This document shows, piece by piece, positions 50,049 to 60,330 of a stretch of 64,000 nt of DNA. The translations under genes and the position numbers were made by a program. The DNA lies in the NCBI GenBank assembly GCA_963677165.2, contig CAXXSX010000001.1:434001-498000 (forward strand). Direction: 5' to 3'. Numbering within the stretch: the stretch's first letter is position 1; each line of letters opens with the position of its first letter. Origin of the DNA: JAFGXT01 sp963677165. Lineage in GTDB: Bacteria; Verrucomicrobiota; Lentisphaeria; Victivallales; SZUA-371. Below the pieces are notes generated by a model that saw nothing but the letters and a program-made list of their open reading frames with translations, was not told where the DNA came from and made no database searches.

Positions 50049-50906
50049 TCAGCTCTTATGGTTGCGGCAGGCTTCAAAAACAGTTAGTAATTGTTTCATT
50101 TCTCTGACATCATGAACTCTTACCAGTTCTACTCCGGCTGTCGCCAGCCATGCTACGGAACCGCCAGTACCCCATACGCGTCCGGTTGGTTCCGGTTCAT
50201 CCAGCAGTTTGCCGATGAATGTTTTACGGGATGTGCCCCCGAGAACTGCATAACCGCAGTTTTTCAGCCTGTCTATGTTTCCCAGTAATTCCAGATTCTG
50301 GTCAAGATCTTTTGCAAAACCGATACCGGGATCCCATATTATTTTATCACGTTCTACTCCGGCTTCAAGCGCCAGGGCCGAAGCATTTGTCAGAAACTTT
50401 ATGACTTCATCGGTAACATTGCCGTATTCCAGGTAATTTCCGGACTGCATTGTTGCCGGTGTTCCCCGCATATGCATTATGATCAGGCCCGCTCCGGTTT
50501 CGGCTGCTGTTGCTGCCATGTCAGAAGAATATTCCAAACCGCTTACGTCATTGATGATATCCGCTCCGGCTTCAAGTGCGGCGCGGGCAACTTCGCTTTT
50601 ACGGGTGTCTATGCTGATGATTGTATCCGGAACCTGTTGTCTGAGCTGGGATATAACTGGTCCGGTCCGCCGTATCTCCTCGTCAATTGATATATCCGGC
50701 GCACCGGGACGGGTTGACTCTCCGCCGATATCAATGATATCGGCTCCGTCCTGTAACATTTCCAGGGCGTGCTCGACTGCTTGGGCCGGGTCAATATAAT
50801 TACCGCCGTCGCTGAAGGAATCCGGAGTTACGTTCAGTATCCCCATTATTCCGGTTCTGTTCGAACAGTCCAGTGAACGATTCAGAAATCTGATTATTCC
50901 GTTCAT
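50049..50906 (-). CDS. folP: Dihydropteroate synthase
   Basis: 285 residues, normal length. Condenses hydroxymethyl-dihydropterin diphosphate with p-aminobenzoate. Motifs: GILNVTPDSFSDGG, DIIDIGGESTRPGA, ISIDTRKSEVARAALEAGAD, INDVSGLEY, IIWDPGIGFAKDLDQNLELL and VLGGTSRKTFIGKLL. Between gyrA and cdaA; the folP-cdaA-cdaR order recurs in many bacteria. Confidence 0.96.
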   Translation of the reverse strand: MNGIIRFLNRSLDCSNRTGIMGILNVTPDSFSDGGNYIDPAQAVEHALEMLQDGADIIDIGGESTRPGAPDISIDEEIRRTGPVISQLRQQVPDTIISIDTRKSEVARAALEAGADIINDVSGLEYSSDMAATAAETGAGLIIMHMRGTPATMQSGNYLEYGNVTDEVIKFLTNASALALEAGVERDKIIWDPGIGFAKDLDQNLELLGNIDRLKNCGYAVLGGTSRKTFIGKLLDEPEPTGRVWGTGGSVAWLATAGVELVRVHDVREMKQLLTVFEACRNHKS

Positions 50907-50938
50907 ACAGTTGAGTCAATGCCGCTGTTGTTCAGATT

Positions 50939-53599
50939 TTATTCTTCGCTTTCAGACGCTTCATCACTATCGGCCGTGTTGCCTTCTGCCGGGGCTTCCG
51001 CTGCTTCTGCAGATTCCGTTGCCGGAGTGGCTTCACCTTCGGTTTCCTGTGCTGATGCTTCTTCGCTTTCGGGTTTCTTTTCGTCTTCGACTTCAACTAC
51101 TTTGGCTACGCCGGTAATCTTGTCTTCACCCTTGAAGTTCATGATCCTGACACCCTTGGAGGCGCGGCCGATCGTTCTGATTTCATCAACCGGAATTCGA
51201 ACCATGATACCGTTTTCGGTTGTCAGAATAAGTTCATCTCCCATGATAATCTGGATGGCGGAAACGACAGTTTCTCCTTCAAGCAACTTGATGCTGGTTA
51301 CGCCTTTAGCTCCTCGGCGGGTCTTACGGTAAGCTCCGACCAGCGAACGTTTACCCATACCGCCTTCGGTAACGACCAGCAACTGCGGGCCCGGAGGAGT
51401 GATATTTTCATCAGTGGTAACATCGGTTTCGCTATCGTCATCATCGTCACTGCCGTCAACATCGTCAACATGTTCTTTGATGATCAACATGCTTACAACA
51501 GAGTCGTTGTCGTATTTGAAGCGGATACCAGTCACGCCTCGGGCGGTTCTGCCCATCGGACGAATTTCACCTTCATCAAACCGGCATGCCATACCTTTTG
51601 CGGTGGAAAGAATAATTTCTTCACCTTCTCCGCTTACAGCTGCGCCGATCAAATCGTCGTCGTCTTCAATGGTCAACGCACGAAGTCCGGTACGGCGCAG
51701 GTTTTTAAAGGCGCTGAGCGCGGTTTTCTTAATATAACCGGTTTTGGATGCCATCACGATGTATTGATCATCGCGTTCCAGGTCGTCTTTGTTGACGGTA
51801 AGCATGGCTTTGATCTTTTCACCGGGTTGTATCTTGATCATATTCACGATTGCTTTACCTTTTGAAATACGGGTGCCTTCCGGTATTTCAAAGACATTGA
51901 GCCAATACATAAATCCACGGTCGGTAAAGAAGAATATCACATCGTGGCTGTCTGCGTTGAACAGATGTTCAACGTAGTCTTCTTCCTTGGTGTCCATACC
52001 CATGATACCTTTGCCGCCGCGATGCTGGGTGCGATAGGTAACAGTCGGTACGCGTTTGATGTAACCGGTGTTGGTCACAGTGATCACACAGGAATGACGT
52101 GCAATGAGGTCGGCTACTCTCAGGTCACCTTCATCATGAGTAATTTCACTACGGCGTTCATCGCCGTATTTGTCTCTGACTTCGATCAGTTCTTCTTTGA
52201 TTACGCCGAGGCGCATCTGACGACTGGCAAGCAGTTCTTTCAGGTACGCAATCTTTTTCATCAATTCATCGTATTCAGCCTGAATGTCTTCAGCGGCCAA
52301 GCCGGTTAACTGATGCAGTCGCATATCCAGGATCGCTGCAGTTTGGAGTTTTGTCAGATTAAAACGTTCACCCAGAACTTCGGCCGCATCTTGACGAGTC
52401 CGTGAATTACGGATGATCTTAACAACCTCATCCATATTATCCAGAGCAATCAACAAACCTTCAAGGATATGGGCTCTGGCTTCAGCCTTATTCAATTCAA
52501 ATCTGGCTCGGCGGGTTACTACTTCCAGACGATGGTCAATGTAAGCCTGTAACACCTGCGGCAGGTTCATGACGCGCGGACGGTTATGGTCAACCACCAG
52601 CATTGTGCTGCCGAAAGTCGATTCCAAAGGCGTATGTGCGTAAAGCTGATTCAGTACTACGCTGCCCATTGCATTGCGTTTTATGTCGATAACAATCCTG
52701 ATACCGACACGACGACTGGTTTCGTCACGCAGTCCACTGATGCCAGTGATTTTCTTATCATTTACCAGGTCGGCAATTTTCTTAACCATGTTTTCCTTAT
52801 TTACCGCATAAGGAATTTCAGTTATGATGATTTGCTCTTTGCCGTCTTTTTCGATAACTTCGGCGCGGGCACGCATTTTTATAGAGCCGCGACCGGTTTC
52901 ATAAAATTTCTTAATATTTCTTCTTCCGCAAATAAACGCGCCGGTTGGAAAGTCCGGGCCATGGATATGCTCCATCAGGTCGACAACCGTAGAAGTCGGA
53001 TGTTCAAGCAGCTGAATGGTGGCGTTGATAACTTCGCGCAGGTTGTGCGGCGGAATATTGGTTGCCATACCGACCCCGATACCGGTCGTACCGTTTACCA
53101 ACAGGTGCGGGAAGCGGGCAGGGAGAACTTCCGGTTCACGCTGGGATTCATCGAATGTCAACATCATGTTGACGGTGTCTTTATCAATATCGGCCAGCAA
53201 CTCTTCTGCCAGGCGTTCCATACGGCACTCGGTATATCGATATGCCGCGGCTGGGTCACCGTCGATACTACCGAAGTTACCCTGACCATCGACCAGCGGC
53301 ATGCGCATGGCGAAATCCTGAGCCAGACGTACCATGGCGTCGTAAACCGATGAGTCACCGTGCGGATGGTAATTACCTATTACTTCCCCGACTACTTTCG
53401 CACTTTTTGTATAAGCATGCGATTTTGAAAGTCCGAGCTGGCGCATTGCGAACAGAATTCGGCGGTTCACCGGCTTCAATCCGTCGCGAACGTCCGGAAT
53501 TGCGCGTCCGACGTTTACGCTCAATGAATACTGAAGATATGCGGTATGCATAATGTCTTCAATGTTTACGGGAATGTCTCTGGCTGTAATCTCACTCAT
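50939..53599 (-). CDS. gyrA: DNA gyrase subunit A
   Basis: 886 residues. Catalytic Tyr122 in AAAYRYTECRM. The quinolone region GDSSVYDAM has Ser83 and Asp87 by the E. coli numbering, which happens to match, i.e. the usual sensitive residues. The C-terminal beta-pinwheel has the GyrA box as QHRGGKG (His for the usual second-position Arg), followed by weaker blade motifs such as TRRGAKGV. A long acidic insert (VDDVDGSDDDDDSETD) and an acidic Ala/Glu tail of about 50 residues are features often thought to tune supercoiling. Heads the gyrA-folP-cdaA-cdaR operon; gyrB is not in the window. Confidence 0.97.
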   Translation of the reverse strand: MSEITARDIPVNIEDIMHTAYLQYSLSVNVGRAIPDVRDGLKPVNRRILFAMRQLGLSKSHAYTKSAKVVGEVIGNYHPHGDSSVYDAMVRLAQDFAMRMPLVDGQGNFGSIDGDPAAAYRYTECRMERLAEELLADIDKDTVNMMLTFDESQREPEVLPARFPHLLVNGTTGIGVGMATNIPPHNLREVINATIQLLEHPTSTVVDLMEHIHGPDFPTGAFICGRRNIKKFYETGRGSIKMRARAEVIEKDGKEQIIITEIPYAVNKENMVKKIADLVNDKKITGISGLRDETSRRVGIRIVIDIKRNAMGSVVLNQLYAHTPLESTFGSTMLVVDHNRPRVMNLPQVLQAYIDHRLEVVTRRARFELNKAEARAHILEGLLIALDNMDEVVKIIRNSRTRQDAAEVLGERFNLTKLQTAAILDMRLHQLTGLAAEDIQAEYDELMKKIAYLKELLASRQMRLGVIKEELIEVRDKYGDERRSEITHDEGDLRVADLIARHSCVITVTNTGYIKRVPTVTYRTQHRGGKGIMGMDTKEEDYVEHLFNADSHDVIFFFTDRGFMYWLNVFEIPEGTRISKGKAIVNMIKIQPGEKIKAMLTVNKDDLERDDQYIVMASKTGYIKKTALSAFKNLRRTGLRALTIEDDDDLIGAAVSGEGEEIILSTAKGMACRFDEGEIRPMGRTARGVTGIRFKYDNDSVVSMLIIKEHVDDVDGSDDDDDSETDVTTDENITPPGPQLLVVTEGGMGKRSLVGAYRKTRRGAKGVTSIKLLEGETVVSAIQIIMGDELILTTENGIMVRIPVDEIRTIGRASKGVRIMNFKGEDKITGVAKVVEVEDEKKPESEEASAQETEGEATPATESAEAAEAPAEGNTADSDEASESEE

Positions 53600-53783
53600 A
53601 TTGTAATTAATGTCTCCCTGTAGGATAATTGAATTATATTTTCAAATCCATGTAATTTAGCACGATTTACCCAATTTAACAAGCTGATTTTTGCCTGATT
53701 CCAGACAATTTTATGGAATAATCGCATGATGCTTGTGGCAAGCCGCCTGTAATGGGGTATATATTATCTAATCTGATAAGAAA

Positions 53784-55199
53784 ATGGTAAAAATTTTTTA
53801 TTTTATGAGAATCGTTTTTAAACGTCATTTTTTGATATTGTTCTTTGTATTTTATGCATTGTTCACAACTGCTGTACTGTTTTACGGCGATGCTTGCGGT
53901 TTGTTCGGCGTTCCGATGCAGGGGACCGACCAACTGACAATGCTGAAATCGGCGGTAAGTCTTTATCACGGACATATTCCCGAAAAGAATTTCTATTCAC
54001 CGTCGTATACTGTATTTCTGTACTTACTAGTGGCGGTGTCCAGCGGAAAGCTGTTGGTCATGCGTCTGCTTCAGGGGATTCTTTGTGCCGCTATGCCGGT
54101 ACTTGTCTACAAACTGTGTCGGGCTATTCGCGTGAGACGTTCGTATTCAACCGTAGCAGCATTGGTCTATTGTTTGTATGGTCCGGCTTGTCTATTGTCG
54201 CTGGCAATGCTCCGGGCGATCCCTCTGGCAATGTGTTTTCTCCTCACCGCCTTTTTTCTGGCCCGGGGTTTTACCAGTAAAAAAACATGGAAGTTTGCGG
54301 TAGCCGGAGTTTTTGCCGGATTGTGCATTCTGGGACGTGAAAATTTTATTCCTGTTGTGTTTTCGCCACTTGCTCTTCTGGTGTTGAAAGATATCCGTAA
54401 GTACTTTAAATATAAATATGTGGCGTGGTATATAGCCGCTCTTGTCGCGGTCTTGTTGCCGGTCATTATTTACAATGCGGTGCTGTATGATTCTCCGACG
54501 ATTGTTCCAGGACACCTTGATAATATTTTTACTGATCATCACCGTGAAGCTCATGGGCTTGGACAGATGGTTGTTTCGGTGTTAAAGAAACTTCCGCTTC
54601 AGGCTGATCGTTTTATCTGTTCTTATGAGATTGATAACAGTATGTCGTTTTATGCCCATCGCGATGTTATTCCGTTTATGTGGCTGCAGTTTATTCCGTA
54701 TAACGTCATTCTGGCTCTGGCGCTTGTCGCCGTTGCCGGAACGCTGTGTCTGAAACGCAGTCGTTTCAATCGCGGGATAATCCTGACGGCGTTGATGGCG
54801 GCGGCCTACGTTGTATCTCTGCTGCCGTTCGACATATATTACCGCTACCGGATACCAATCGTGCCGCTTTTGACTGTACTTGCCGGCGCAGGAGTCGCGA
54901 CCATCTATCAGATCAAGTCATGGAAGGTTCGTATGATTCCAGTTGTGGCGGTTATCCTGATTTTTTCCGTTACCTGGACCGCACCGAATAAGCTGCGTCG
55001 TCCGGCGGAACGGCTTGCGGTGGCGGAAGTTTTTATTCACAACAAAGATTTCGATCGTGCTAATCAATACATTACCCAGCTTGAGCGAGAAAAAATTCCG
55101 ACGAGAGCTGTTCGACTCAAACTGATCCGTGCGCTTTACGCTACCGGCAACGTCGAAGCTGCCAACACAATGTATCAGAGAATGAAGTTGAAACAATGA
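53784..55199 (+). CDS. GT-C-type membrane glycosyltransferase (PMT/ArnT-like)
   Basis: 471 residues (Met1 or Met8 start) with about nine to ten hydrophobic helices. An Asp-containing first loop (MQGTDQLTMLKSAVSLYHG) and YSPSYTVFLYLL fit the ArnT/PMT-like fold that uses polyprenyl-phosphate sugars, as does the Arg/Glu-rich RENFIPVV loop. The C-terminal ~60 residues (RAVRLKLIRALYATGNVEAANTMYQ) look like a TPR-type helical pair. The acceptor is unknown. Divergent from gyrA. Confidence 0.7.
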   Translation: MVKIFYFMRIVFKRHFLILFFVFYALFTTAVLFYGDACGLFGVPMQGTDQLTMLKSAVSLYHGHIPEKNFYSPSYTVFLYLLVAVSSGKLLVMRLLQGILCAAMPVLVYKLCRAIRVRRSYSTVAALVYCLYGPACLLSLAMLRAIPLAMCFLLTAFFLARGFTSKKTWKFAVAGVFAGLCILGRENFIPVVFSPLALLVLKDIRKYFKYKYVAWYIAALVAVLLPVIIYNAVLYDSPTIVPGHLDNIFTDHHREAHGLGQMVVSVLKKLPLQADRFICSYEIDNSMSFYAHRDVIPFMWLQFIPYNVILALALVAVAGTLCLKRSRFNRGIILTALMAAAYVVSLLPFDIYYRYRIPIVPLLTVLAGAGVATIYQIKSWKVRMIPVVAVILIFSVTWTAPNKLRRPAERLAVAEVFIHNKDFDRANQYITQLEREKIPTRAVRLKLIRALYATGNVEAANTMYQRMKLKQ

Positions 55200-55381
55200 T
55201 TGAGATTAAGAAGGTGTTAACGTTTTTTTTTGGCGCACTTCTTATTGTCTAGAGGTATAGCATTAACACTGACCTTTGTTGTTGTTCGGTTTTTTCTTTT
55301 TCTGTCCTTTGTTTTGTTTAGAATGGTGTATATTGTAAATATTTCAAGTTGTATTGCTTATGTTTTAGGAGTAGTTGATGT

Positions 55382-56149
55382 ATGAGCTCGAAGGATAAAA
55401 GAAAGAAGAAAAAGGCGGAACGGCCGGATTTTGCTGAATTGTTTCATGATTCGTTAGCCGGCAAGGCCGAGTGGGATGCAATGGAGGACGAAGGTTCCGA
55501 AAGGGCGACATATTATCTGGCTGAAAACAGGTCTTATGCTGATCGGATGGAATTCAAGCCGACAAAATTTAATATTCTAGGTATTTTTGTCTGCTACTTA
55601 TTCGGATTTGGCGCCCTTGCTTTATTTAGCTGGATACTGTTTCGCGGGGGCGGACACTATAGTTTTTACAATATATCGTCTGTTGTTCTCTGTGTTTTTT
55701 TATGTGTTATCATTCTCTGGGTTATGCCGTTAACTGGTGACAAGATGTTTTTTGATCTTGATAGGGGATATTACTGGACCGGGAGTAAAAAACTCGGGGA
55801 AGTTACTCCGGAAGAGGATGCTGATTCGGAAACTCTTCCTCTGAAACTTGATATGATTCATGCCATACAGCTTCTCGCTAAACACTGCTTTTCGAGTAAA
55901 GAGTCGTATATGAGTTATGAAATAAACCTGGTCACGAATGACGGCGGCAGATTCAATGTTGTGGATCACGGAGAACTGGAGTTGATTCGTAAAGATTCTA
56001 AAGCGCTTGGGGAATTCCTTCATGTGCCGGTTTGGGACTCCATTGATCATTTTGTACTTGAATGTGAGTTTACGGAGTCATCTGAATCCTATGATGGTAC
56101 CGGCGATTACAGCGATGGTGACTATGATGGCGATGGAGATGGTGATTAG
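55382..56149 (+). CDS. Membrane protein with Asp/Gly-rich tail, unknown function
   Basis: 255 residues. Lys-rich start, two membrane helices at about 65-120 (GIFVCYLFGFGALALFSWIL and VVLCVFLCVIILWVMPL), then a soluble region and an acidic repeat tail DYSDGDYDGDGDGD that might bind divalent cations. TAGGAG precedes the start. No family recognised. Confidence 0.65.
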   Translation: MSSKDKRKKKKAERPDFAELFHDSLAGKAEWDAMEDEGSERATYYLAENRSYADRMEFKPTKFNILGIFVCYLFGFGALALFSWILFRGGGHYSFYNISSVVLCVFLCVIILWVMPLTGDKMFFDLDRGYYWTGSKKLGEVTPEEDADSETLPLKLDMIHAIQLLAKHCFSSKESYMSYEINLVTNDGGRFNVVDHGELELIRKDSKALGEFLHVPVWDSIDHFVLECEFTESSESYDGTGDYSDGDYDGDGDGD

Positions 56150-56268
56150 CATGGGGGGATGGAGGGGGAAATATACTATTGTGAAAAATGCAGATTGAGG
56201 TTGACATTGTATAAATTCAGGGTATATATTGAACGCAATTTCTAAAATAAACAAGGAAAGGGATTATT

Positions 56269-56631
56269 ATGAAAAAGTTTTTCATTCTGGGAACTGCTTT
56301 GATGGGCATGATGTTGATGGCTGGTTGCGCGACTCCGAAAAATATCAATGTGAGCGGTAAATGGGATTATCGTTATGATGATGAGAAAAAGACCGGCTCT
56401 ATGGAGCTGCAGCAGATGGGAACTAAGCTGACTGGTGTTTCTAATGACGCAGAAGGCGAATTCCAGTTGACTGGTACTGTGAACAGTGATGTTATCGTTC
56501 TTGCTGGAACCAATGCGAAGAAGAAAGCATCTTATAACCTCAATGCTAAGCTGACTAGTGAAGATGAATTCAGTGGAACTTACACTACCAGCAGCGGTAA
56601 GAGCGGTAAACTTTCTGCTACTCGCAAGTAA
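56269..56631 (+). CDS. Small lipoprotein, unknown function
   Basis: 120 residues with a lipobox MLMAGCAT at residue 20 and a mature beta-rich part (SGKWDYRYDDEKKTGSMELQQ, GTYTTSSGKSGKLSATR) resembling small beta-barrel lipid- or ligand-binding lipoproteins. AGGAAAGG ribosome site and its own terminator, so monocistronic. Confidence 0.8.
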   Translation: MKKFFILGTALMGMMLMAGCATPKNINVSGKWDYRYDDEKKTGSMELQQMGTKLTGVSNDAEGEFQLTGTVNSDVIVLAGTNAKKKASYNLNAKLTSEDEFSGTYTTSSGKSGKLSATRK

Positions 56632-56655
56632 TCAGTTCTTTTTTTAGAAGATATT

Positions 56656-56690
56656 AAAAGCCTGTCCGGTCGGTCCAGACAGGCTTTTTT
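56656..56690 (+). terminator. Terminator of the small lipoprotein gene
   Basis: 11-bp stem AAAAGCCTGTC / GACAGGCTTTT (56656-56666, 56678-56688) continuing into T's. Nearly symmetric, so it may also serve the convergent YaiI gene. Confidence 0.9.
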
Positions 56691-57138
56691 ACTTTCTCTT
56701 TTTCTGGATGAAGCGGTTCAGGGCGTTGATGAATGTTTCGCGGTTTTTTGTGGAAAACGGTGGTGGACCGGAACTGACCTCGCCGGTGATTCGCAATTCG
56801 TCCATGAGTTCCCGCATTGCCATGGCGTTTTTAATATTGTCCGGGGTGAAGAATTCACCGCGCGGATTCAAAACTTCGGCTTCTTTGTTAATGGAGCGGT
56901 CCGCCAATGGAATATCTGCGGTAATTACCAGATCTCCCGCTTCAACATGATCGACAATCCAGTCGTCGGCACCGTCGAAGGCATTTCCCGCCGCCACGCT
57001 TTGCATGAATTTTGACGGTGGCAGATATATGGCCCGGGCTGCTACCAGTATGGTTTCGATTTTTTCGCGTTCTGCAACTTTCTGCAGTACTTCGCGGATT
57101 ACCCGTGGCAGGGCATCTGCATCAACATAAATTTTCAT
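56689..57138 (-). CDS. YaiI/YqxD family protein (DUF188)
   Basis: 149 residues of the DUF188 (YaiI/YqxD) family, PIN-like fold. Conserved MKIYVDADALPRVIREVL, DWIVDHVEAGDLVITADIPLA, LNPRGEFFTPDNI and SGPPPFSTKNRETFINALNR. Cellular role unknown. Its start overlaps the end of the histidine kinase gene by 17 bp. Confidence 0.95.
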   Translation of the reverse strand: MKIYVDADALPRVIREVLQKVAEREKIETILVAARAIYLPPSKFMQSVAAGNAFDGADDWIVDHVEAGDLVITADIPLADRSINKEAEVLNPRGEFFTPDNIKNAMAMRELMDELRITGEVSSGPPPFSTKNRETFINALNRFIQKKRK

Positions 57139-59854
57139 ATAACTCTCTTTTTGGGTAATTCTTTCCTCTGGAAATCAGTTCGGAAACTTTTCGGCAGAGC
57201 TCAACTCTGCGGTAAGGTTTCCGGATGAAACCGAGTACTCCGTTCTTTTTCATTTCAGCAAAATCTCCTTCTTTGGTAAAGCCGGAGGATATGAGTACTT
57301 TAACGTTCGGATTAATTGATTTTAGCTGTTCAAACGTTTCCCGTCCGTTTAGTTTTGGCATGATCATGTCCAGAATGACCAAATCAATTCTATCTGAATT
57401 CTTCTTGTAAATTTCTATCGCTTCTTCTCCATTGGCAGCTGATAATATTTCGTAGCCAATTTCTTCAAGAATTGTTACGGCGATCGTGCGAACCATCTCT
57501 TCGTCATCAACGATCAGTATCGTTCCTTCTCCGGCAAAAACAGGTTCTTCAGCTACTGACGGGGCGCTGGCATTTTGTTTCGATACGGGGAAGTATAGAC
57601 GAAATACTGTTCCGGTTCCGACTTCGCTGTAGACAGTGATGGCTCCATGGTGGCTTTGAACTGTTCCATATACGGCTGCCAGTCCCAGCCCGGTTCCTTT
57701 TCCTTGTTCTTTGGTTGTGAAAAAAGGTTCGAAAATACGGTTGATGTGTTCCGGCGAAATACCACTTCCCGTATCGCTGATCTCTACCTCTATATAGTCT
57801 CCCGGAGTGATGTCAAAATTACTTGTGGAACAATAGTTTTCATCCAGTTTGATGTTTCGGGTGGAAAAGTCAAGTTTTCCTCCTTCCTGCATAGCGTGAC
57901 TTGCATTGATTCCAATATTTATAAATGCATTTTGAAGCTGAGTTTCATCGCCGTTAATTATTGAGGAGGTTGCGTCAAGTGTGCTGGAGGTAACGATTTT
58001 TTTGTCGATTGTATGATTTAGTAACGATATGGCATTTTGGACGATGCTGTTGATTTCAGACGGTGCGAACTCTGTATTTTCTTTGCGGCTGAAAACCAGT
58101 AACTTGGAGGTTAGAAGAGAGGCTCTCTTGGCCGAGTTGAGAATAATTTTGATGAGACGCTGTTCGCGCTCTGATTTGATTCTGAGGTTGAGAACTTCAG
58201 CTGCTCCGAATATGCCGACAAGCATATTGTTGAAGTCGTGTGCGATTCCTCCTGCAAGCATGCCAACAGACTGGAGCCGTTCTGCTTGATGCAGGCGATT
58301 TTGCAGAGCGGTTTCTTCGGTAATATCACGTAGAACAATAACCAGACCAACGGTTTCATTCTGCTCGTTGCGTATAGGGGAATATCCGGTTGCTACGAGT
58401 TTTTCGGATCCATCTCGAGATTGTAGAAGCTGATTGCTGGTATTGGGGCCGGAGTCATTATTCAGTGTATGATTGACGGAAAGAGGTGATTCGGAGTGTT
58501 TGTCCGGGGATGTTAGCGGAAATATCTCATTGAAATTATGCATCAAAGCTTCACTTTGATTCCAGTCGGAAATGGCTTCGGAAACCGGGTTCATTCGAAT
58601 AATGTTGTCGTGCAGGTCTGTGGCGATGACTGCATCTCCAATGGAATTGAGTATTATTTTAAGGTTTTCTTCACTGCTTGCTAGTTGTTGTCTGGCTTTT
58701 TGTAATCGTATGCTGTTGATTGTCAAGGCTATTATCAGTAATAAAAATGTGAGGAAACCTCCAGCTACAGTCCATACAAGTTTTTTGTAGGTTCGGTAAA
58801 ATGAGAATGGTTTGTTGACTATTCTGCTGCCGGGGGGGAGAGTTTTCTTGTCAATGCCGAATCTCTGAAGGAGGGGCCAACTGAATACCAGTTCATTGAT
58901 GTCGTCCAGTTTTATTGGAATATCTTTAGGGGATTCTCCCAATAAAATACGTACAGCCATCTCTCCTGCATAATTTCCTTGGAGTCGTCCACTATTTGTT
59001 TGACCTCCGGTAAGACCGTGTTTGACTTTTGCGCTGGTCAACCCGAAAACTGGAGCTCTGGAGTTTTTTGATATTTGTTGTGTGGTGTCCTTGTTAGAAA
59101 AGTATTTTCCGGTTTTGTCTTTGAACCATACTTGTATTAATACGGCATTGTATGGTTCTACTTTTCGAAGTTGCTCCAATAATTCGGCGGTAGAGAGTTC
59201 TTCGCCCTTTAACATTACAAGTTTTAATTTTGGATAATCTCTTATTCCATCCCTTATTGATTTTCGCAGACTTAGGCCAGTTGTGGTGCCATCATTGACT
59301 ACATAGATCTTTTTTACCTTGGGGCAGATTTGTAGAATCATGTCGATATTCGTTTTTTCGTCAGTTGTCTCAATTAGTCCGGTATAAATATTCCTTGGAA
59401 CGCTCAGGGCTCGTTCGTGGTTATTGATTCCGCAGAACACTACAGGCGTACCCGGAAAGAGTTTATCATGGTATTTTAACATGAAGTCCAGGGCGTGATC
59501 GTCTGAAACGATAATAACATCGAACTTGATGTTTTGGTATTTTATTTTGAGAGAGTGTTCCAGCAGTTTATAGATATTTTTACTGAAGAGCCGTTTTGAG
59601 TCCATGAACTCTATATAGATTTCCGCCTGTTGAAAATTACTAATTATTTTATTTTCTACCGCTTTAACAATTTGATCGGTCCAAATGTATCCGCACTGAT
59701 AAGAATTCAAAACCAGAATTTGTGGCGCATTTTTGTGTACAGGTGATGGCATTTGACTGTCAGCTGATAACGCTGAAGTTGCTGAGAAAGGAAATGTACA
59801 TAGCAGGGAGAAAAAAATAGCTACAAATATTGCGCCTTTGCTAAAACTTAACAT
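57122..59854 (-). CDS. Hybrid sensor histidine kinase with ABC-substrate-binding sensor and receiver domain
   Basis: 910 residues. Signal peptide, then a periplasmic ABC_sub_bind-type sensor (about 45-340: ILVLNSYQCGYIWTDQIVKAV, VVFCGINNHERAL), TM near 360-380, PAS domain (about 395-510), HisKA with the H-box AGGIAHDFNNMLVGIFG, HATPase with EVEISDTGSGISPEHINRIF and GKGTGLGLAAVYG, and a C-terminal receiver (TILIVDDEEMVRTIA, phospho-Asp in VILDMIMPK, Lys in GFIRKPYR). No separate DNA-binding regulator is adjacent. Probably senses a small ligand outside the cell. Confidence 0.95.
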   Translation of the reverse strand: MLSFSKGAIFVAIFFSLLCTFPFSATSALSADSQMPSPVHKNAPQILVLNSYQCGYIWTDQIVKAVENKIISNFQQAEIYIEFMDSKRLFSKNIYKLLEHSLKIKYQNIKFDVIIVSDDHALDFMLKYHDKLFPGTPVVFCGINNHERALSVPRNIYTGLIETTDEKTNIDMILQICPKVKKIYVVNDGTTTGLSLRKSIRDGIRDYPKLKLVMLKGEELSTAELLEQLRKVEPYNAVLIQVWFKDKTGKYFSNKDTTQQISKNSRAPVFGLTSAKVKHGLTGGQTNSGRLQGNYAGEMAVRILLGESPKDIPIKLDDINELVFSWPLLQRFGIDKKTLPPGSRIVNKPFSFYRTYKKLVWTVAGGFLTFLLLIIALTINSIRLQKARQQLASSEENLKIILNSIGDAVIATDLHDNIIRMNPVSEAISDWNQSEALMHNFNEIFPLTSPDKHSESPLSVNHTLNNDSGPNTSNQLLQSRDGSEKLVATGYSPIRNEQNETVGLVIVLRDITEETALQNRLHQAERLQSVGMLAGGIAHDFNNMLVGIFGAAEVLNLRIKSEREQRLIKIILNSAKRASLLTSKLLVFSRKENTEFAPSEINSIVQNAISLLNHTIDKKIVTSSTLDATSSIINGDETQLQNAFINIGINASHAMQEGGKLDFSTRNIKLDENYCSTSNFDITPGDYIEVEISDTGSGISPEHINRIFEPFFTTKEQGKGTGLGLAAVYGTVQSHHGAITVYSEVGTGTVFRLYFPVSKQNASAPSVAEEPVFAGEGTILIVDDEEMVRTIAVTILEEIGYEILSAANGEEAIEIYKKNSDRIDLVILDMIMPKLNGRETFEQLKSINPNVKVLISSGFTKEGDFAEMKKNGVLGFIRKPYRRVELCRKVSELISRGKNYPKRELYENLC

Positions 59855-60330
59855 CTTATGCCTTTCAAATTAAAACAATGTCCAAATTTCACTATAATCG
59901 TATTGTGAAGTAGAGTCAATAAGTTGTTATTGTTATTTTAAGGTATTGAGCCAATAGCAAAAAAAACGGCTTTGAGCTGGACTTTTGCTATTAGCTCTAT
60001 TGTGTTTGCTTTCTTTCCTTTTTGTTATGCATTGTAAGAGGTTTATGAACAGTCTGTTGCAATGTTCCGTTTTGTTGCGTAAAATAGAAAAAAGGTGATT
60101 GAGGGGAATAAAGAGAATCGCAGTAAAGATATGTTTGTGTGGCGAGCCTTATTTTTTTATGTTTTATTACAGGATTTGAGCTTGATGAGATCAATTCTTT
60201 TCTTGGTCGTTTTTTTGTTTTTTTATGACTTTTTTTTGATAAACTCTTGCAATATTTAAAATGAATTATTATAATACTTTTATGAAGTTTCGTATTGTTT
60301 CGTTAATAACAAGAAAAACAAACTGAAATT
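59855..60330. promoter_or_regulatory. Divergent promoter region with inverted repeat
   Basis: 476 AT-rich bases between the histidine kinase and LacI genes. Contains AATAGCAAAA (59953-59962) / TTTTGCTATT (59983-59992), a perfect 10-bp inverted repeat with 20-base spacer that might be a terminator-like hairpin or an operator. No supported gene; the 65-codon minus frame at 59997 is not called. Confidence 0.4.

Noticed and set aside
52586..53353. 255-codon plus-strand frame
   Set aside because: Antisense to gyrA, whose reading is certain.
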